A stretch of DNA of 64,000 nucleotides from Rhodomicrobium sp. R_RK_3 (GCF_002198715.1 NZ_MWLK01000032.1:116063-180062), one strand, 5' to 3'. Counted from the stretch's first letter, positions 54,478 through 63,822 are shown. A program made the numbers and translations. Notes: generated by a model from the sequence alone, not told the origin.

Positions 54478-54735
54478 ATGGTTAAATCCGGTGGGGACAA
54501 GATGCGGGCGGAAGGGGCAAGACGCGCCGCCGTGGATGAGCGCAAGACGCCAAAGGGCGAGGCAAGCGCGAAAAGCGGCAAGGCGGCAATCGAGCGCGAG
54601 GCGGAGAGTTTGCGCGCCGAGCTTGCCCTGGAGCGCGAACGCGCGCGCACGCTCGAGACGACCAGCAGCCACGTCGCGGAGCGGCTGGATGCGGCCATTG
54701 AATCGGTGAAGGCAATTTTAGCTAGGCAGGGCTGA
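54478..54735 (+). CDS. DUF4164-like coiled-coil protein
   Basis: An 85-residue protein with a basic Ala/Lys-rich first third and a helical coiled-coil part (KAAIEREAESLRAELALERERARTLE, then HVAERLDAAIESVKAILARQ). Position directly before zapA and the C-terminal pattern match the DUF4164 genes of Hyphomicrobiales. Starts at 54460, 54478 and 54502 are in frame and none has a clear advantage. A link to cell division is suggested only by its neighbour. Confidence 0.65.
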   Translation: MVKSGGDKMRAEGARRAAVDERKTPKGEASAKSGKAAIEREAESLRAELALERERARTLETTSSHVAERLDAAIESVKAILARQG

Positions 54736-54775
54736 GGCACAGATTACTGAGCTCTGCGGTTCTCAGGAGAGCGTG

Positions 54776-55147
54776 ATGGGCCATGTGACCGTGAGCGTCA
54801 ACGGCCGGAAATATCGGATGTCCTGCGACGACGGGGCCGAACAGCGCGTCAGCGAACTCGCCGACCATGTCGAAGGCATCGTCCAGGAGATCAAGGGTGG
54901 TTTCCGGCTGGTGCAGGAGGATCGTCTCTTCCTGATGGCCGCGCTGGTCCTGGCGGATCAGCTCGGCGAAGTCCGCGAGGAGTTGCAGCGCACCCTCGCC
55001 CAGATCTGCAATCTGCGCTCCTTCCAGGCCGCCGACAACAATGCGAGCTATATTCCCTCGCGGGACGTTGCCCGGGTGGTGGAGGCGTCCTCGGCGCGGC
55101 TGCAGGCGCTAGAGCAGCGCTTCGCCCCGACCGGGACCGAGGGCTGA
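54776..55147 (+). CDS. zapA: Cell division protein ZapA
   Basis: A 123-residue FtsZ-associated protein. The N-terminal beta/helix domain HVTVSVNGRKYRMSCDDGAEQRVSELADHVE is characteristic, followed by a long helix forming the dimer coiled coil. ZapA bundles FtsZ filaments at mid-cell. The ATG at 54776 has AGGAGA upstream; a GTG immediately before it is in frame. In many proteobacteria the 6S RNA gene follows zapA; see the hairpin-rich region downstream. Confidence 0.88.
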   Translation: MGHVTVSVNGRKYRMSCDDGAEQRVSELADHVEGIVQEIKGGFRLVQEDRLFLMAALVLADQLGEVREELQRTLAQICNLRSFQAADNNASYIPSRDVARVVEASSARLQALEQRFAPTGTEG

Positions 55148-55209
55148 GGTTTTTCTGCTGCGCCTGGGCCGGGCTTAGACCGCCAGCACAGCGTCTCCGT
55201 TGACCCGCC

Positions 55210-55440
55210 GGGGCCCACGGCCAAGTGGGCCAATCATCGGCGCGGATGCGCCGATGCAGTCTTCCCGCCGGCACGACGTCGCCGCTGAGCCGCAAGACCC
55301 AAGGCTGTGCCTGAAGGCCGCCTGATCCCAACCTCCGAGATAGCCCCTTGAGTCACTCGCGAGCACTGTGCTTGCGGCAAGACTCTTAGCGTCGGCCAGC
55401 GCCTCCGCGCTGGCCGTGTGCCCACTTGGCCGTGGGCCCC
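55210..55440. repeat. Long inverted repeat and hairpin cluster downstream of zapA
   Basis: A 21-base arm at 55210-55230 (GGGGCCCACGGCCAAGTGGG plus C) recurs as its exact inverse at 55420-55440. Within the span lie three self-contained hairpins: GGCCCACGGCCAAGTGGGCC (55212-55231), ATCGGCGCGGATGCGCCGAT (55236-55255), and GGCCAGCGC with GCGCTGGCC (55394-55415). GTGCTTGCGGC occurs twice as a direct repeat (near 55370 and 55460). No protein gene is supported in 55148-55629. Confidence 0.7.
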
Positions 55441-55499
55441 GGGGGGCCGATTCAAACACCGTGCTTGCGGCCGGTGCCCGATGCCAGACTCCCAATATC

Positions 55500-55606
55500 G
55501 AAATCCCCGCGAAGGCGGGGATCCAGTATTCACAAACTCTAAATGCGCGCTCTGCCTATCCACCAGCGCTGCGGCGTACGAGATCCCCGCCTTCGCGGGG
55601 ATTTCG
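55500..55606. repeat. Family A dispersed repeat, copy before arfB
   Basis: It begins GAAATCCCCGCGAAGGCGGG and ends CCCGCCTTCGCGGGGATTTC, an inverted repeat of the whole unit. The interior CACAAACTCTAAATGCGCGC, CTCTGCC and CTGCGGCGTAC matches the copy at 10543 in the same orientation. Confidence 0.85.
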
Positions 55607-55629
55607 GCGGAGTGATCAATCTGCAGCCT

Positions 55630-56055
55630 CTAATCCTCCGGAACGCCCTTCCCGCCCCTCAACCTCTTCACCCCGGCGCGCTTCGACTTGCTCTCCAGCC
55701 GCTCCCGGCGGGCACCGAGACTGGGACGGGTCGGCACCCGGTATTTGGGGGCGACCGCCGCTTCCCGGATCAGCTCGACCAGCCGGTCGACGGCGTCCTT
55801 GCGGTTGGCCTCCTGGGTGCGGAAACGGCTCGCGGTGATGACGATCTCGCCGCCCTTGGTCAGCCGCGCGCCGGCCATGCGCTCCAGCCGGCGGCGCACG
55901 CCGTCCGGAAGGGAGGGCGAATTGCGCGCGTCGAAGCGGAGCTGGACGGCGGTCGCAACCTTGTTGACGTTCTGGCCGCCGGGGCCTCCGGCGCGGATGA
56001 AACTCAAGGCGATCTCGCTGTCGTCGAGCGAGAGCCTTTCGGTGATCATGATCAT
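55630..56055 (-). CDS. arfB: Alternative ribosome-rescue factor, peptidyl-tRNA hydrolase ArfB
   Basis: A 141-residue YaeJ/ArfB/ICT1-type protein that releases nascent peptides from ribosomes stalled without a stop codon. The catalytic GGQ is in RAGGPGGQNVNKVATAV at about residues 21-37. The basic C-terminal tail that enters the mRNA channel (RRERLESKSKRAGVKRLRGG) is present. An ATG two codons later is an alternative start. The gene stands between the family A repeat and the divergent M50 gene. Confidence 0.92.
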   Translation of the reverse strand: MIMITERLSLDDSEIALSFIRAGGPGGQNVNKVATAVQLRFDARNSPSLPDGVRRRLERMAGARLTKGGEIVITASRFRTQEANRKDAVDRLVELIREAAVAPKYRVPTRPSLGARRERLESKSKRAGVKRLRGGKGVPED

Positions 56056-56162
56056 TTTGCACCGTGACGGCTGGGCGTAGTCTCAAAGCGGCAAACCGCA
56101 TCGCCCCTATGGGAGCAAATGCATTAGGATGCCGCCAGTTTCATGCGGGGGTACCGGCAAAA

Positions 56163-56936
56163 ATGCCCAAAACGCTTTTCAGCCAGAGCGGCAGCCTGCT
56201 CGTTCTGGTGTTCAAACTGTTCAAGGTGTTCAAGAGCGTCAAGCTGCTTCTGGCGGGGGCGACGCTCGCCACCTATTCCTTCCTCTTCACCTGGCAGTTC
56301 GCGCTGGCCATCATGTGGGCGATCGGCGTGCATGAACTCGGCCATGTCTGGGCGATGCGCAAGACCGGCATGAAGACGCCCGGCTTCTATTTCGTGCCGC
56401 TGTTCGGCGGCGCGGCCATCGGCGACCGCTCCAAGACCGAATGGCAGGACGTCTTCATCACCGCCATGGGGCCGAGCTGGGGCCTGCTCAGCGCGCTGCC
56501 CCCGGCTGTGATGCTGATCCTCACCGGCCAGCCCTTCTGGGCGGGCGTGATCGCCTTCATCGCACTGGTGAACCTGTTCAATCTCCTGCCGATCTATCCG
56601 CTCGACGGCGGCAGACTGGCCAATTCGCTGCTGGTTTCGGTCGCGCCGGGCGCGCAGATTCTCTATCTGATCGCGGCGGGCGGCCTCGTCCTGGCGCTCA
56701 CCATCTACATGAAGATCTATCTCGTCGCCATCCTCTTCGCCATCGGCATGGTCGAGATCTATTTCGAGCGCCGCCGCTTGCAGCGTGGCGAGATCACGCC
56801 AAAGCCTCCCCTCAATCGCGACGGCCTCATCATCGGCAGCGTCTGGTATGGCGGACTGGCGCTGGTGTTCCTGCTCATCATCTACGGCCTGCAATATGTC
56901 GCCGGAGGCGATTTGGCCCTGCGCGTGCTGCGATAG
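56163..56936 (+). CDS. Site-2 protease family (M50) membrane metalloprotease
   Basis: A 257-residue protein with about six membrane helices. The HExxH zinc site is in IGVHELGHVWAM (His57, Glu58, His61) and the second ligand motif in LLPIYPLDGGR (NLLPIYPLDGG). This minimal type lacks PDZ or CBS domains. Site-2 proteases cut substrates within the membrane. The physiological substrate here is unknown. The ATG at 56163 (MPKTLFSQ) is chosen over upstream in-frame starts. Confidence 0.85.
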   Translation: MPKTLFSQSGSLLVLVFKLFKVFKSVKLLLAGATLATYSFLFTWQFALAIMWAIGVHELGHVWAMRKTGMKTPGFYFVPLFGGAAIGDRSKTEWQDVFITAMGPSWGLLSALPPAVMLILTGQPFWAGVIAFIALVNLFNLLPIYPLDGGRLANSLLVSVAPGAQILYLIAAGGLVLALTIYMKIYLVAILFAIGMVEIYFERRRLQRGEITPKPPLNRDGLIIGSVWYGGLALVFLLIIYGLQYVAGGDLALRVLR

Positions 56937-56989
56937 CGCCCTTGCTGATGCTACACTCAGGAAAACAGTAGAACCCCTGGGAGGGAGCG

Positions 56990-57733
56990 ATGAAGACGAT
57001 CCTGATTACCGGCGGCAGCCGGGGCATCGGGCGCTCGGCGGCGGTGTTGGCGGGCGCGCGAGGCTGGTCGGTGGCGGTTAACTATGTCGGCAATGAAGCC
57101 GCTGCCGAGGCAACCGCCGACGCCGTGCGCGGCGCGGGCGGCCGGGCCATCGCGGTCCGGGGCGACGTCTCGGTCGAAGCGGATGTGCTGGCGATGTTCG
57201 ATGCCGCCGAGCGCGAGCTCGGCAAGCTCGACGGGGTGGTGGTGAATGCGGGCATCGTCGCGCCGCCGCGCAAGCTCGCCGAGATGGACGCCGCCCGCCT
57301 GCGCCGCATGTTCGAGATCAATGTGCTCGGCGCCTATTTCTGCGCCCGCGAGGCCGCCCGGCGGCTCGGCAGGGCGCATCATCGGAGCGGCGGCGCCGTC
57401 GTGCTGATTTCGTCGATGGCGGCGCAGCTCGGCGCGCCGTTCGAATATGTCGATTATGCCGGCTCCAAAGGCGCCATCGACACGCTCACCGTCGGCCTGT
57501 CGAAGGAACTCGGGCCTGAGGGCGTCCGGGTCAATGCCATTCGCCCCGGCCTGATCGAGACCGAGATCCACGCCTCCGGCGGCACACCGGACCGGGCAAC
57601 GCGGCTCGGCGTGACGACGCCGCTGGGGCGCTCCGGCCAGCCGGATGAAGTCGGAGAGGCGATCGTCTGGCTGCTGAGCGACGCCGCCTCCTATGTCTCG
57701 GGCACCATCGTGAATGTCAGCGGCGGCCGTTGA
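56990..57733 (+). CDS. SDR family oxidoreductase
   Basis: A 247-residue classical short-chain dehydrogenase. The cofactor loop is TGGSRGIGRSAAV, then NAG, the catalytic Ser141 in VLISSMAAQ, and Tyr156 with Lys160 in VDYAGSKGAID. The C-terminal VSGTIVNVSGGR is typical of FabG-like members. SD GGGAGGGAG precedes the ATG. Substrate unknown; FabG-type or sugar/secondary alcohol dehydrogenase are both possible. Confidence 0.9.
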   Translation: MKTILITGGSRGIGRSAAVLAGARGWSVAVNYVGNEAAAEATADAVRGAGGRAIAVRGDVSVEADVLAMFDAAERELGKLDGVVVNAGIVAPPRKLAEMDAARLRRMFEINVLGAYFCAREAARRLGRAHHRSGGAVVLISSMAAQLGAPFEYVDYAGSKGAIDTLTVGLSKELGPEGVRVNAIRPGLIETEIHASGGTPDRATRLGVTTPLGRSGQPDEVGEAIVWLLSDAASYVSGTIVNVSGGR

Positions 57734-57736
57734 GCG

Positions 57737-58930
57737 CTACGCGGACGTTTTCACCGACGCCGCGGCTTCGGCGGCCTTGCGGCTCTGGCTTGCGGCGGCG
57801 AGACCGGCGAGGCCGCTCGCGACCACCAGCGCGACGGCGGCGACCAGTGACGGCACGGCGAAACTGCCGAGCTGATCGTAGAGATAGCCGCCGAACACCG
57901 GCCCGACGACTTGCCCGACGCCGAAGGCCGCCGTGATCAGCGCGATATTCGGGCGCGGATCGCCGGTCGAGAGCTGCCGCGTCGCGATCAGCCCGAGCGC
58001 GGTGATGCCCATCACCGTGCCGCCGAGGAACACCATCGCCACCACGAGACCCGCCGTCGAGGCCCACAAGATGCTGCTGGCGACGCCGACCGCTTCGACG
58101 AGGCAGGCGACCGCGAAGGCCGGGATCGCGCCGAGCCTCGCGGCCAGCCACAGCCAGAGCGCCACCGAAGGCGCGGCGCTGAGGCCGAACAGCACCCAGA
58201 CATAGGGTTCCAGATTGCTCAGCTCGGGATGGGCGCGGACGATGGCGACGATGAAGGTCGCGGTGATGACATAGCCGAAGCCGAACAGGCCATAGGAGAG
58301 GATCATCGCCTTCAGCGCGAAGGAGACGCGGGCGGCGGGCGCGCCGGAAAAGCCGTTTCCGGGCAACTCGCGCGGCGTAATCAGCAGGGCGGCCAAGGCG
58401 AGGCCGGCGACGCCCATCAGCGCGCTGGCGAACCAGAGCGACTTCCAGCCCGTCCCCAGCGCCACCAGGATCGCGACCGCCACGGCAGAGATCACGACGC
58501 CGGTTCCGACGCCTGCGAAATGCAACGCGGAGAGGCGGCTGTCGCCGCTCGCGGCAAGCTGGTCGAGCACCAGCGCCGAGGCGAAGACCAGCACGAAGGC
58601 GCTCGCGAGGCCGCCGATGAAGCGGAAGATCAGATGCAGCGTGAAATTGTCGGTTAGGCCCATGGCCAGCAGCCCGAGGGCGCTCGCCGCGAGCCCCGCC
58701 AGCATATAGGTCCGCCGCGAGCCGCTGAACGCCGGGGAGGCGGCAAGCAGCGCGCCGGCCAGATAGCCGAGGAAATTGGCCGACGCGATCAGCCCGGCCT
58801 GCGAGGTGGTCAGGCCGAGTTCCTCGACCATGACCGGCAGAATCGGCGTGTAGACGAAGCGGCCGACGCCCATGGCGGCCGCCAGCGCGACCATGCCGCC
58901 AAAGGCGAGCCGCCAGGGATTATAGGCCAT
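57737..58930 (-). CDS. YbfB/YjiJ family MFS transporter
   Basis: A 397-residue carrier with 12 predicted helices. The start MAYNPWRLAFGGMVALAAAMGVGRFVYTPILPVMVEELGL is characteristic of the YbfB/YjiJ branch of the major facilitator superfamily. A further match is GLIASANFLGYLAGALLAA. It is probably a drug or metabolite exporter; the substrate is unknown. It converges on the SDR gene with a three-base gap. Confidence 0.88.
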   Translation of the reverse strand: MAYNPWRLAFGGMVALAAAMGVGRFVYTPILPVMVEELGLTTSQAGLIASANFLGYLAGALLAASPAFSGSRRTYMLAGLAASALGLLAMGLTDNFTLHLIFRFIGGLASAFVLVFASALVLDQLAASGDSRLSALHFAGVGTGVVISAVAVAILVALGTGWKSLWFASALMGVAGLALAALLITPRELPGNGFSGAPAARVSFALKAMILSYGLFGFGYVITATFIVAIVRAHPELSNLEPYVWVLFGLSAAPSVALWLWLAARLGAIPAFAVACLVEAVGVASSILWASTAGLVVAMVFLGGTVMGITALGLIATRQLSTGDPRPNIALITAAFGVGQVVGPVFGGYLYDQLGSFAVPSLVAAVALVVASGLAGLAAASQSRKAAEAAASVKTSA

Positions 58931-59034
58931 CGCGGGATCCTAGTGGCTGTTGCCGCCGGACGTCGACGGGCAAACCGGCCAGCTCGTTGTTTTGTCGCAT
59001 CTTTGGCAGGAAACGGGGCCTTCCCGGTTGCGCC

Positions 59035-59640
59035 CTAATTGGGCTTGGTCGCGGCAAGGCTCGGACGGGCGGCGATGCTCTCGTACCAGCCGGCAAGCTC
59101 GCCCCGGCCGTCGCGCCAATTCATGTCGCCATGGCGCAGGTCGAGATAGCCGAGCGCGCAGGCGATGGCAAAATGGCCGATCGTCACATCCTGGGGCAGG
59201 ATGGCGAGCGTTTCGGGCAGCGTATCGAGCGCGCGCGTCATCTGGCTGCGCCAGCGCCGGGCGCTGGTCGGCGAGGTCTCGCCTTCGGGCTTGCGCCGCT
59301 CCATCTGCAAGGCAAGGCCGAGATCCATCATGCCGTCGCCGAGCGCTTCGGCGCGCGCGACGCTCCATTGCTCGGGACCGGATTGCGGCTTCAGGCGCGG
59401 GCCCTCGGCTTTGGGATGCGCGTCGAGATAGGCGCAGATTACCGGGCTGTCGAACAGCGCCAGGCCCTCGTCCGTCACCAGCGCCGGGATCTTGCCGAGC
59501 GGATTGGTGGCGGTCAGCACGGCCGGATCGGCATAGGCGTCGACGGCGATCTCCTCGATGAAGCCGCCGAGGGCCTTCTCCAGGATCACCACCCGGACCT
59601 TGCGGGCATAGGGCGAGGTTGGCGAGTGATAGAGCTTCAT
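59035..59640 (-). CDS. Glutathione S-transferase family protein
   Basis: A 201-residue protein with an N-terminal thioredoxin-like domain (MKLYHSPTSPYARKVRVVI; Ser/Tyr at the catalytic position) and the GSH-binding NPLGKIPALVTDEGLALFDSPVICAYLD. A helical C-terminal domain follows. The opening resembles the GST group of alphaproteobacteria used in detoxification or thiol chemistry. The substrate is unknown. Confidence 0.9.
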   Translation of the reverse strand: MKLYHSPTSPYARKVRVVILEKALGGFIEEIAVDAYADPAVLTATNPLGKIPALVTDEGLALFDSPVICAYLDAHPKAEGPRLKPQSGPEQWSVARAEALGDGMMDLGLALQMERRKPEGETSPTSARRWRSQMTRALDTLPETLAILPQDVTIGHFAIACALGYLDLRHGDMNWRDGRGELAGWYESIAARPSLAATKPN

Positions 59641-59755
59641 CGGCGTAGCCTCCGCTGGCAGAATTTGGCGGCACCTTAGAATGGAGCCGCCTTCCGCGAT
59701 AGAGGCTTGGCCGAATGGCAGCCCTGCCTTTCGGCGCGGGCTTGAGGCGCGCCGC

Positions 59756-60601
59756 TTACGACCTGCCGGCGATCTTGTTGGCCATCACGCCGATGGTCTG
59801 CACATAGACCTGCGCCTTGTTCCATTCCTGCAGCACGGCGTAATTGGCAGAGCCGGGCTGCCAGCCCTGCCCCGCCTGCCAGCCCTTGGCCTTCAGGTAA
59901 TTCGCGGTCGAGGCGAGCAGATCCGGCACGCTGCGCACGAGGTCGCGATGGCCGTTGCCGTCGAAATCCACGGCATATTTGACATAGGACGAGGACAGGA
60001 ACTGCGTTTGGCCGATCTCGCCCGCCCAGCCGCCGCGAAGCTGGGCCGGCGTCAGGTCGCCGCGCTCGACGATGCGCAGCGCGGACATCAGCTCGTTCTG
60101 AAAGAATTCGGTACGCCGGCAATCATAGGCGAGCGTCGCCAGCGAGCGGATGATCGGGAAATTGCCGCTATCGGCGCCGTAGCTGGTCTCCAGGCCCCAG
60201 ATCGCGATCAGGATCGGGGCGGGCACGCCGTATTTCTGCTCGATGCGGCTGAAGGTGGCGGCGTGGGTGCTCATCAGCTTGCGGCCCCGCGCGATCAGTC
60301 CGCTGGAGACGCGTCGGGCATAGAATTGCTCAAAGCTCAGCTTGAAGGAGCGCTGGCCGCGATCGAGACCGATCACCTTGCGGTCATAGGTAAGGCCGTC
60401 CAGCGCCGTGGACAATGTGGCGCGGGAAATGCCCTGGGCGGCCGCCTTGGATTTGAAATGCTCCAGCCAGGCGTCGAAGCCGCTGCCGTCGCGTCCGCAT
60501 TCGGCGGCCATGGCGGCCGGCGCGAACAGCGTCAGGCAGAGGGCGGCGCAGAAGGCGGTGAGGATCGATGATCTGGGCGTCTTGCCGGATCGGTCTTGCA
60601 C
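59756..60601 (-). CDS. Lytic murein transglycosylase (MltB-like)
   Basis: A 281-residue periplasmic enzyme that cleaves glycan strands and forms 1,6-anhydro-muramic ends. The signal peptide (SSILTAFCAALCLTLFAPAA) ends near MAAE. The catalytic glutamate is in ILIAIWGLETSYGADSG. Further family segments are GWAGEIGQTQFLSSSYVKYA and DFDGNGHRDL. I chose the GTG at 60601 because AAGGGGA lies seven bases upstream; an earlier in-frame ATG at 60634 lacks a ribosome site. Confidence 0.88.
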   Translation of the reverse strand: MQDRSGKTPRSSILTAFCAALCLTLFAPAAMAAECGRDGSGFDAWLEHFKSKAAAQGISRATLSTALDGLTYDRKVIGLDRGQRSFKLSFEQFYARRVSSGLIARGRKLMSTHAATFSRIEQKYGVPAPILIAIWGLETSYGADSGNFPIIRSLATLAYDCRRTEFFQNELMSALRIVERGDLTPAQLRGGWAGEIGQTQFLSSSYVKYAVDFDGNGHRDLVRSVPDLLASTANYLKAKGWQAGQGWQPGSANYAVLQEWNKAQVYVQTIGVMANKIAGRS

Positions 60602-60761
60602 GGTCGCGTCCCCTTGAATTGGCCGTGGCGGCATTCGGGGACGGGCGGTGCGGTCGGCTCTCCCCTCGGCGCGTCGGCGTCTCGCTCATAGCGAGCAGGT
60701 AACGCGGCGAGGGGAGCTAGTCAAACGGCAATGGTTGCAGAGCTTCGCTTTCTACAGGCGT

Positions 60762-62129
60762 TTAGCGGGCCGCAACCGGCTCCGGCTGCGGCAGATCGGA
60801 CGCGGCCGTGGTGCGCGGCGTGCCGGATGGCGACACCCGCCAGACCTTGTCGCCGACATCGTCGGCAACCAGCAGCGCGCCCGCCTTGTCGATGACGACG
60901 CCGACCGGGCGGCCATAGGCGTCTTCCCCATCGGGGCTGAGGAAGCCGGTCAGCACGTCCTTCGGGTCGCCGGACGGCTTGCCATCCCTGAACGGCACGA
61001 AGATCACCTTGTAGCCGCTGTGCGGGCGCCGGTTCCAGGAGCCGTGCTGGCCGACGAAAGCGCCATTGCGATATTCCTCCGGCAGCAACTCGCCGCTGGC
61101 GAAGGTCAGGCCGAGCGAGGCGGTATGCGGCCCGAGCGCATAATCGGGAACGATGGCCTCGGCGACCAGTTCAGGCTTTGGCGGCTGGACGCGGCTGTCG
61201 ACATGCTGGCCGTAATAGCTGTAGGGCCAGCCGTAGAAGCCGCCTTCCTTGACCGAGGTCATATAGTCGGGGACGAGATCGCTGCCGATTTCGTCGCGTT
61301 CGTTGACCGCGACCCAAAGCGCGCCGCTCTCCGGCTGCAAGGCCATGCCGACCGGATTGCGCAGGCCCGAAGCAAAGACGCGGGTCTGGCCGTTCGCGGG
61401 ATCGATTTCGAGAATGGCGGCGCGGCGCTCCTCGGCCTCCATGCCGTTCTCGCCGACATTGCTGTTCGAGCCGACGCCGGCGTAGAGCCGCGAGCCGTCG
61501 CGGCTGGCGATGAGGCTTTTCGTCCAGTGATGGTTGATGGGGCCGCCGGGCAGGTCGGCGACCTTGGCGCCGGGCTCGGTGATCTGGGTGTCGCCGTCCT
61601 TATACGGGAAGCGGACCACGGCATCGGCATTGGCGACATAGAGCTGGTCCCCGAGCAGCACCATGCCGAAGGGCGAATTCAGCCCTTCGATGAACGGGGT
61701 TTTCAGCTCGGCGACGCCGTCGCCATCGGCATCGCGCAAAAGGGTGATTCGGTTGGCGCTCGGCACGCCCGCGCCGGCCCAGCCCATCACGATTTCCATC
61801 GCCCAGGCGCGCAGGCCGGTCGCCTCCTTCTTGGGGCCGTTGGTCTCGGCGACCAGCACATCGCCGTTCGGCAGCACGTAGAGCCAGCGCGGATGATCGA
61901 GATTTTCGGCGAAAGCCTCCACGGCGAGACCGTTGGCCGGCTGCGGCTTGACGCCTTCCTGCCAGCCTTTCGCCGTCGCGATATTGACGGTCGGAATGGT
62001 GGTCGGATTGGGATCGGGCAATTGCGGAGCGGGGCCCTGGCCGGCGACCACCGGGAGCTTGGCCTCCTCGCAGGCGCCGAGCGATAGGGCCAGGCAGAGC
62101 GGGATCAGCAATCTGGGCGTGGGTGTCAT
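60762..62129 (-). CDS. PQQ-dependent sugar dehydrogenase-like lipoprotein
   Basis: A 455-residue beta-propeller of the glucose/sorbosone dehydrogenase family. The N-terminus ([20 protein letters not shown]) has a lipobox, LGAC, so it is probably a lipoprotein. Motifs include [65 protein letters not shown] and [21 protein letters not shown]. The reaction would oxidise a sugar with PQQ in the periplasm, but many homologues are only annotated. Start MTPTPRLL at 62129. Confidence 0.82.
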   Translation of the reverse strand: MTPTPRLLIPLCLALSLGACEEAKLPVVAGQGPAPQLPDPNPTTIPTVNIATAKGWQEGVKPQPANGLAVEAFAENLDHPRWLYVLPNGDVLVAETNGPKKEATGLRAWAMEIVMGWAGAGVPSANRITLLRDADGDGVAELKTPFIEGLNSPFGMVLLGDQLYVANADAVVRFPYKDGDTQITEPGAKVADLPGGPINHHWTKSLIASRDGSRLYAGVGSNSNVGENGMEAEERRAAILEIDPANGQTRVFASGLRNPVGMALQPESGALWVAVNERDEIGSDLVPDYMTSVKEGGFYGWPYSYYGQHVDSRVQPPKPELVAEAIVPDYALGPHTASLGLTFASGELLPEEYRNGAFVGQHGSWNRRPHSGYKVIFVPFRDGKPSGDPKDVLTGFLSPDGEDAYGRPVGVVIDKAGALLVADDVGDKVWRVSPSGTPRTTAASDLPQPEPVAAR

Positions 62130-62452
62130 AGCGCATCTCGCGGGCAATTATGGGGTCTGCTCTAAAATGGCCCCAGGCGGCGATGGTTCCGCCTTAAGGA
62201 GACATCGGGCGTGTCCCGAAAAGCACATATTTACGCAATTCGTAACGGGACAAGCGGGTGAAATCTCCAGTCCCGGCGCCAGCGATGATATTTTCTCTAT
62301 TATAAACAATGCATTATAACGCATGAATTCAACAGAACCGTGAAGGCACGACTTCCCAACAAAGTGAACGCCCTCTTACCGCGCGCGGAACTCGCGAATT
62401 TTTCGGCGGTTGCCCTGTCACTTAGACAGTCACTTTTTGGTGTGGAGGCCAA
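62130..62452. other. Intergenic region upstream of the small secreted protein remnant
   Basis: No gene is seen. 62281-62330 is AT-rich (TATTATAAACAATGCATTAT). It may hold a promoter for the short reading frame at 62453, which has GGAGG just upstream, but -35/-10 boxes cannot be fixed. Confidence 0.4.
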
Positions 62453-62598
62453 ATGCGGTATGCAGGACAATTGGCGGCAACGGCGCTTTTCGCGCTGGCG
62501 GCCGGAGCGACGGCCGCGCGGCGGCCGGCTCCGCTAAGCCCTGCTACACCACGGAAGGGGACACGACCGCTCACTGCTTTATGACGAACTTGCGCTAA
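62453..62598 (+). pseudogene. Small secreted protein gene with an apparent frameshift
   Basis: From the ATG at 62453 (behind GGAGG) the frame encodes a good signal peptide, MRYAGQLAATALFALAAGAT, then continues as Arg/Pro-rich sequence and stops at 62584. A different frame, open through 62536-62598, encodes KPCYTTEGDTTAHCFMTNLR and stop, which looks like a plausible mature end with two cysteines. Joining them needs a frame change in the GC-rich stretch 62505-62535. It may be a real mutation, a sequencing error, or chance. No family is recognised. Confidence 0.45.
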
Positions 62599-63438
62599 TT
62601 AGAGCCGCGCCCACCCGCACACCTGCAGGGGACTCGTGAGCAAGCCTTTCGTCTCCAGCGCGGCTTCTCGGATGCGGTCCGAGAGGGTGTCGATGCCGAC
62701 TTCCTCCTCCGTCGCGATATTGAGTCTCGTTACGACGGGCATCATGCTCCGGAGAGTGTCCGGCAACCACAGGAGAAGAGGACTTTCCACACAGCCAACG
62801 ACCATTTCGCTGAACATTGCCGGCCGCGGTAAGTCGGCGTCAAGGAAGTGCATCGCGAGGCGATCTGCCGCTTCAGGTCCTAAGAATGCCGATTGAACTG
62901 CTTTAGTGAGCCACCCTAAAGCTTTGTCGTAAAGCGGCACCGGGAACGGATAGGTCGGTTTCCATAAGCACAGTTCGTGAAATGCCAATACGCCGCCGGG
63001 CCGCACGCACTTGGCCGCCGCGCGCACAAAGGACGTGCCGTCACTTTGATGAATGAGCACATATCGGCCGATCACAAGATCAAAAGTGCCAATCTCCGTA
63101 AATGTTGCCAAAGAGGCTTCTTGGAAGACAATATTGTCATATCCGGCCCGCTTGCTCCTTTCGACTGCCAAACCGAGGACGTCGCTAACTCGGTCAATAC
63201 CCACCACGCGTCCGGAAGGTCCGACAAGTTCGGCAGCAAGCATGGACACATCGCCAGCGCCACAGCCCAGATCGAGTACCTTCATGCCCTCACGTATGCC
63301 GGCATTCCTCATGAGACGCTCTGTGATCGAGCGAAGCATGTCTGCCTGCAATGTGAGCCGCCGCACTTCGTTCTCGGAATGACCGAGTACATATTCGTCT
63401 CGCGGATCTGCGATTTCGTGCGCGGGGGAACGCGACAT
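62599..63438 (-). CDS. Class I SAM-dependent methyltransferase
   Basis: A 279-residue methyltransferase. The SAM-binding motif I is VLDLGCGAGDVSMLAAELVG (about residues 55-74), followed by VVGIDRV and the motif II region FDLVIGRYVLIHQSD. The C-terminal 120 residues are a substrate domain of no clear type. Base composition is lower in GC than the housekeeping genes around it. The substrate is unknown. No linked biosynthetic genes are visible, so small-molecule or quinone methylation is only a guess. Confidence 0.85.
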   Translation of the reverse strand: MSRSPAHEIADPRDEYVLGHSENEVRRLTLQADMLRSITERLMRNAGIREGMKVLDLGCGAGDVSMLAAELVGPSGRVVGIDRVSDVLGLAVERSKRAGYDNIVFQEASLATFTEIGTFDLVIGRYVLIHQSDGTSFVRAAAKCVRPGGVLAFHELCLWKPTYPFPVPLYDKALGWLTKAVQSAFLGPEAADRLAMHFLDADLPRPAMFSEMVVGCVESPLLLWLPDTLRSMMPVVTRLNIATEEEVGIDTLSDRIREAALETKGLLTSPLQVCGWARL

Positions 63439-63600
63439 TGTTTTATCCTGTGATGCTCGGAGTTGCCAAACATGTACCGGAAGGTTCGGGGCCAGTTTTT
63501 TCAGCCCTGTGAATGCGTTACGGTTACTGCAACAGATCGTTAGTTAGGGATGCAATTCGTGGCCTACAAGATGGAGACGCCTGACAACGCGGGATAGAGG

Positions 63601-63822
63601 TTGCGCCATCTTAGCAAGACCGGCAGCGACGAGATGAACCAGACGCTGAGCGACAAGAGGGCGATCGCCGTGCAGGCGGCTTTCGCGGATCGCGGCATTT
63701 CGAGCGAGCGCCTCACTGCGCGCGGCTTCGGCGAAGCCTATCCGCGTTTCGTCACCGACGGCGAGAGCAACGGCAACCGCCGCATCGAGATCAACCTGGA
63801 ATGGGATCTGTCGCAGAGCTGA
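63601..63822 (+). pseudogene. OmpA-family C-terminal domain remnant
   Basis: A 73-residue reading (GSDEMNQTLSDKRAIAVQAA, then RGISSERLTARGFGEAYP and NRRIEINLEW) matches the end of the OmpA peptidoglycan-binding domain: LS-RA-V, the RL-GxGE stretch and NRRIEI. The first half of the domain, the signal peptide and any beta-barrel are absent upstream. No start with a good ribosome site exists. It is most likely a decayed gene fragment. Confidence 0.7.

Noticed and set aside
55148..55400. 6S RNA gene (ssrS) after zapA
   Set aside because: The position is right, but I could not match the central bubble or closing stem by eye, so it is not listed as a gene.
55175..55563. Two overlapping minus-strand frames with repeated LAASTVLA-like segments
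   Set aside because: The similarity comes from DNA-level repeats in the hairpin region; no start site or family is apparent.
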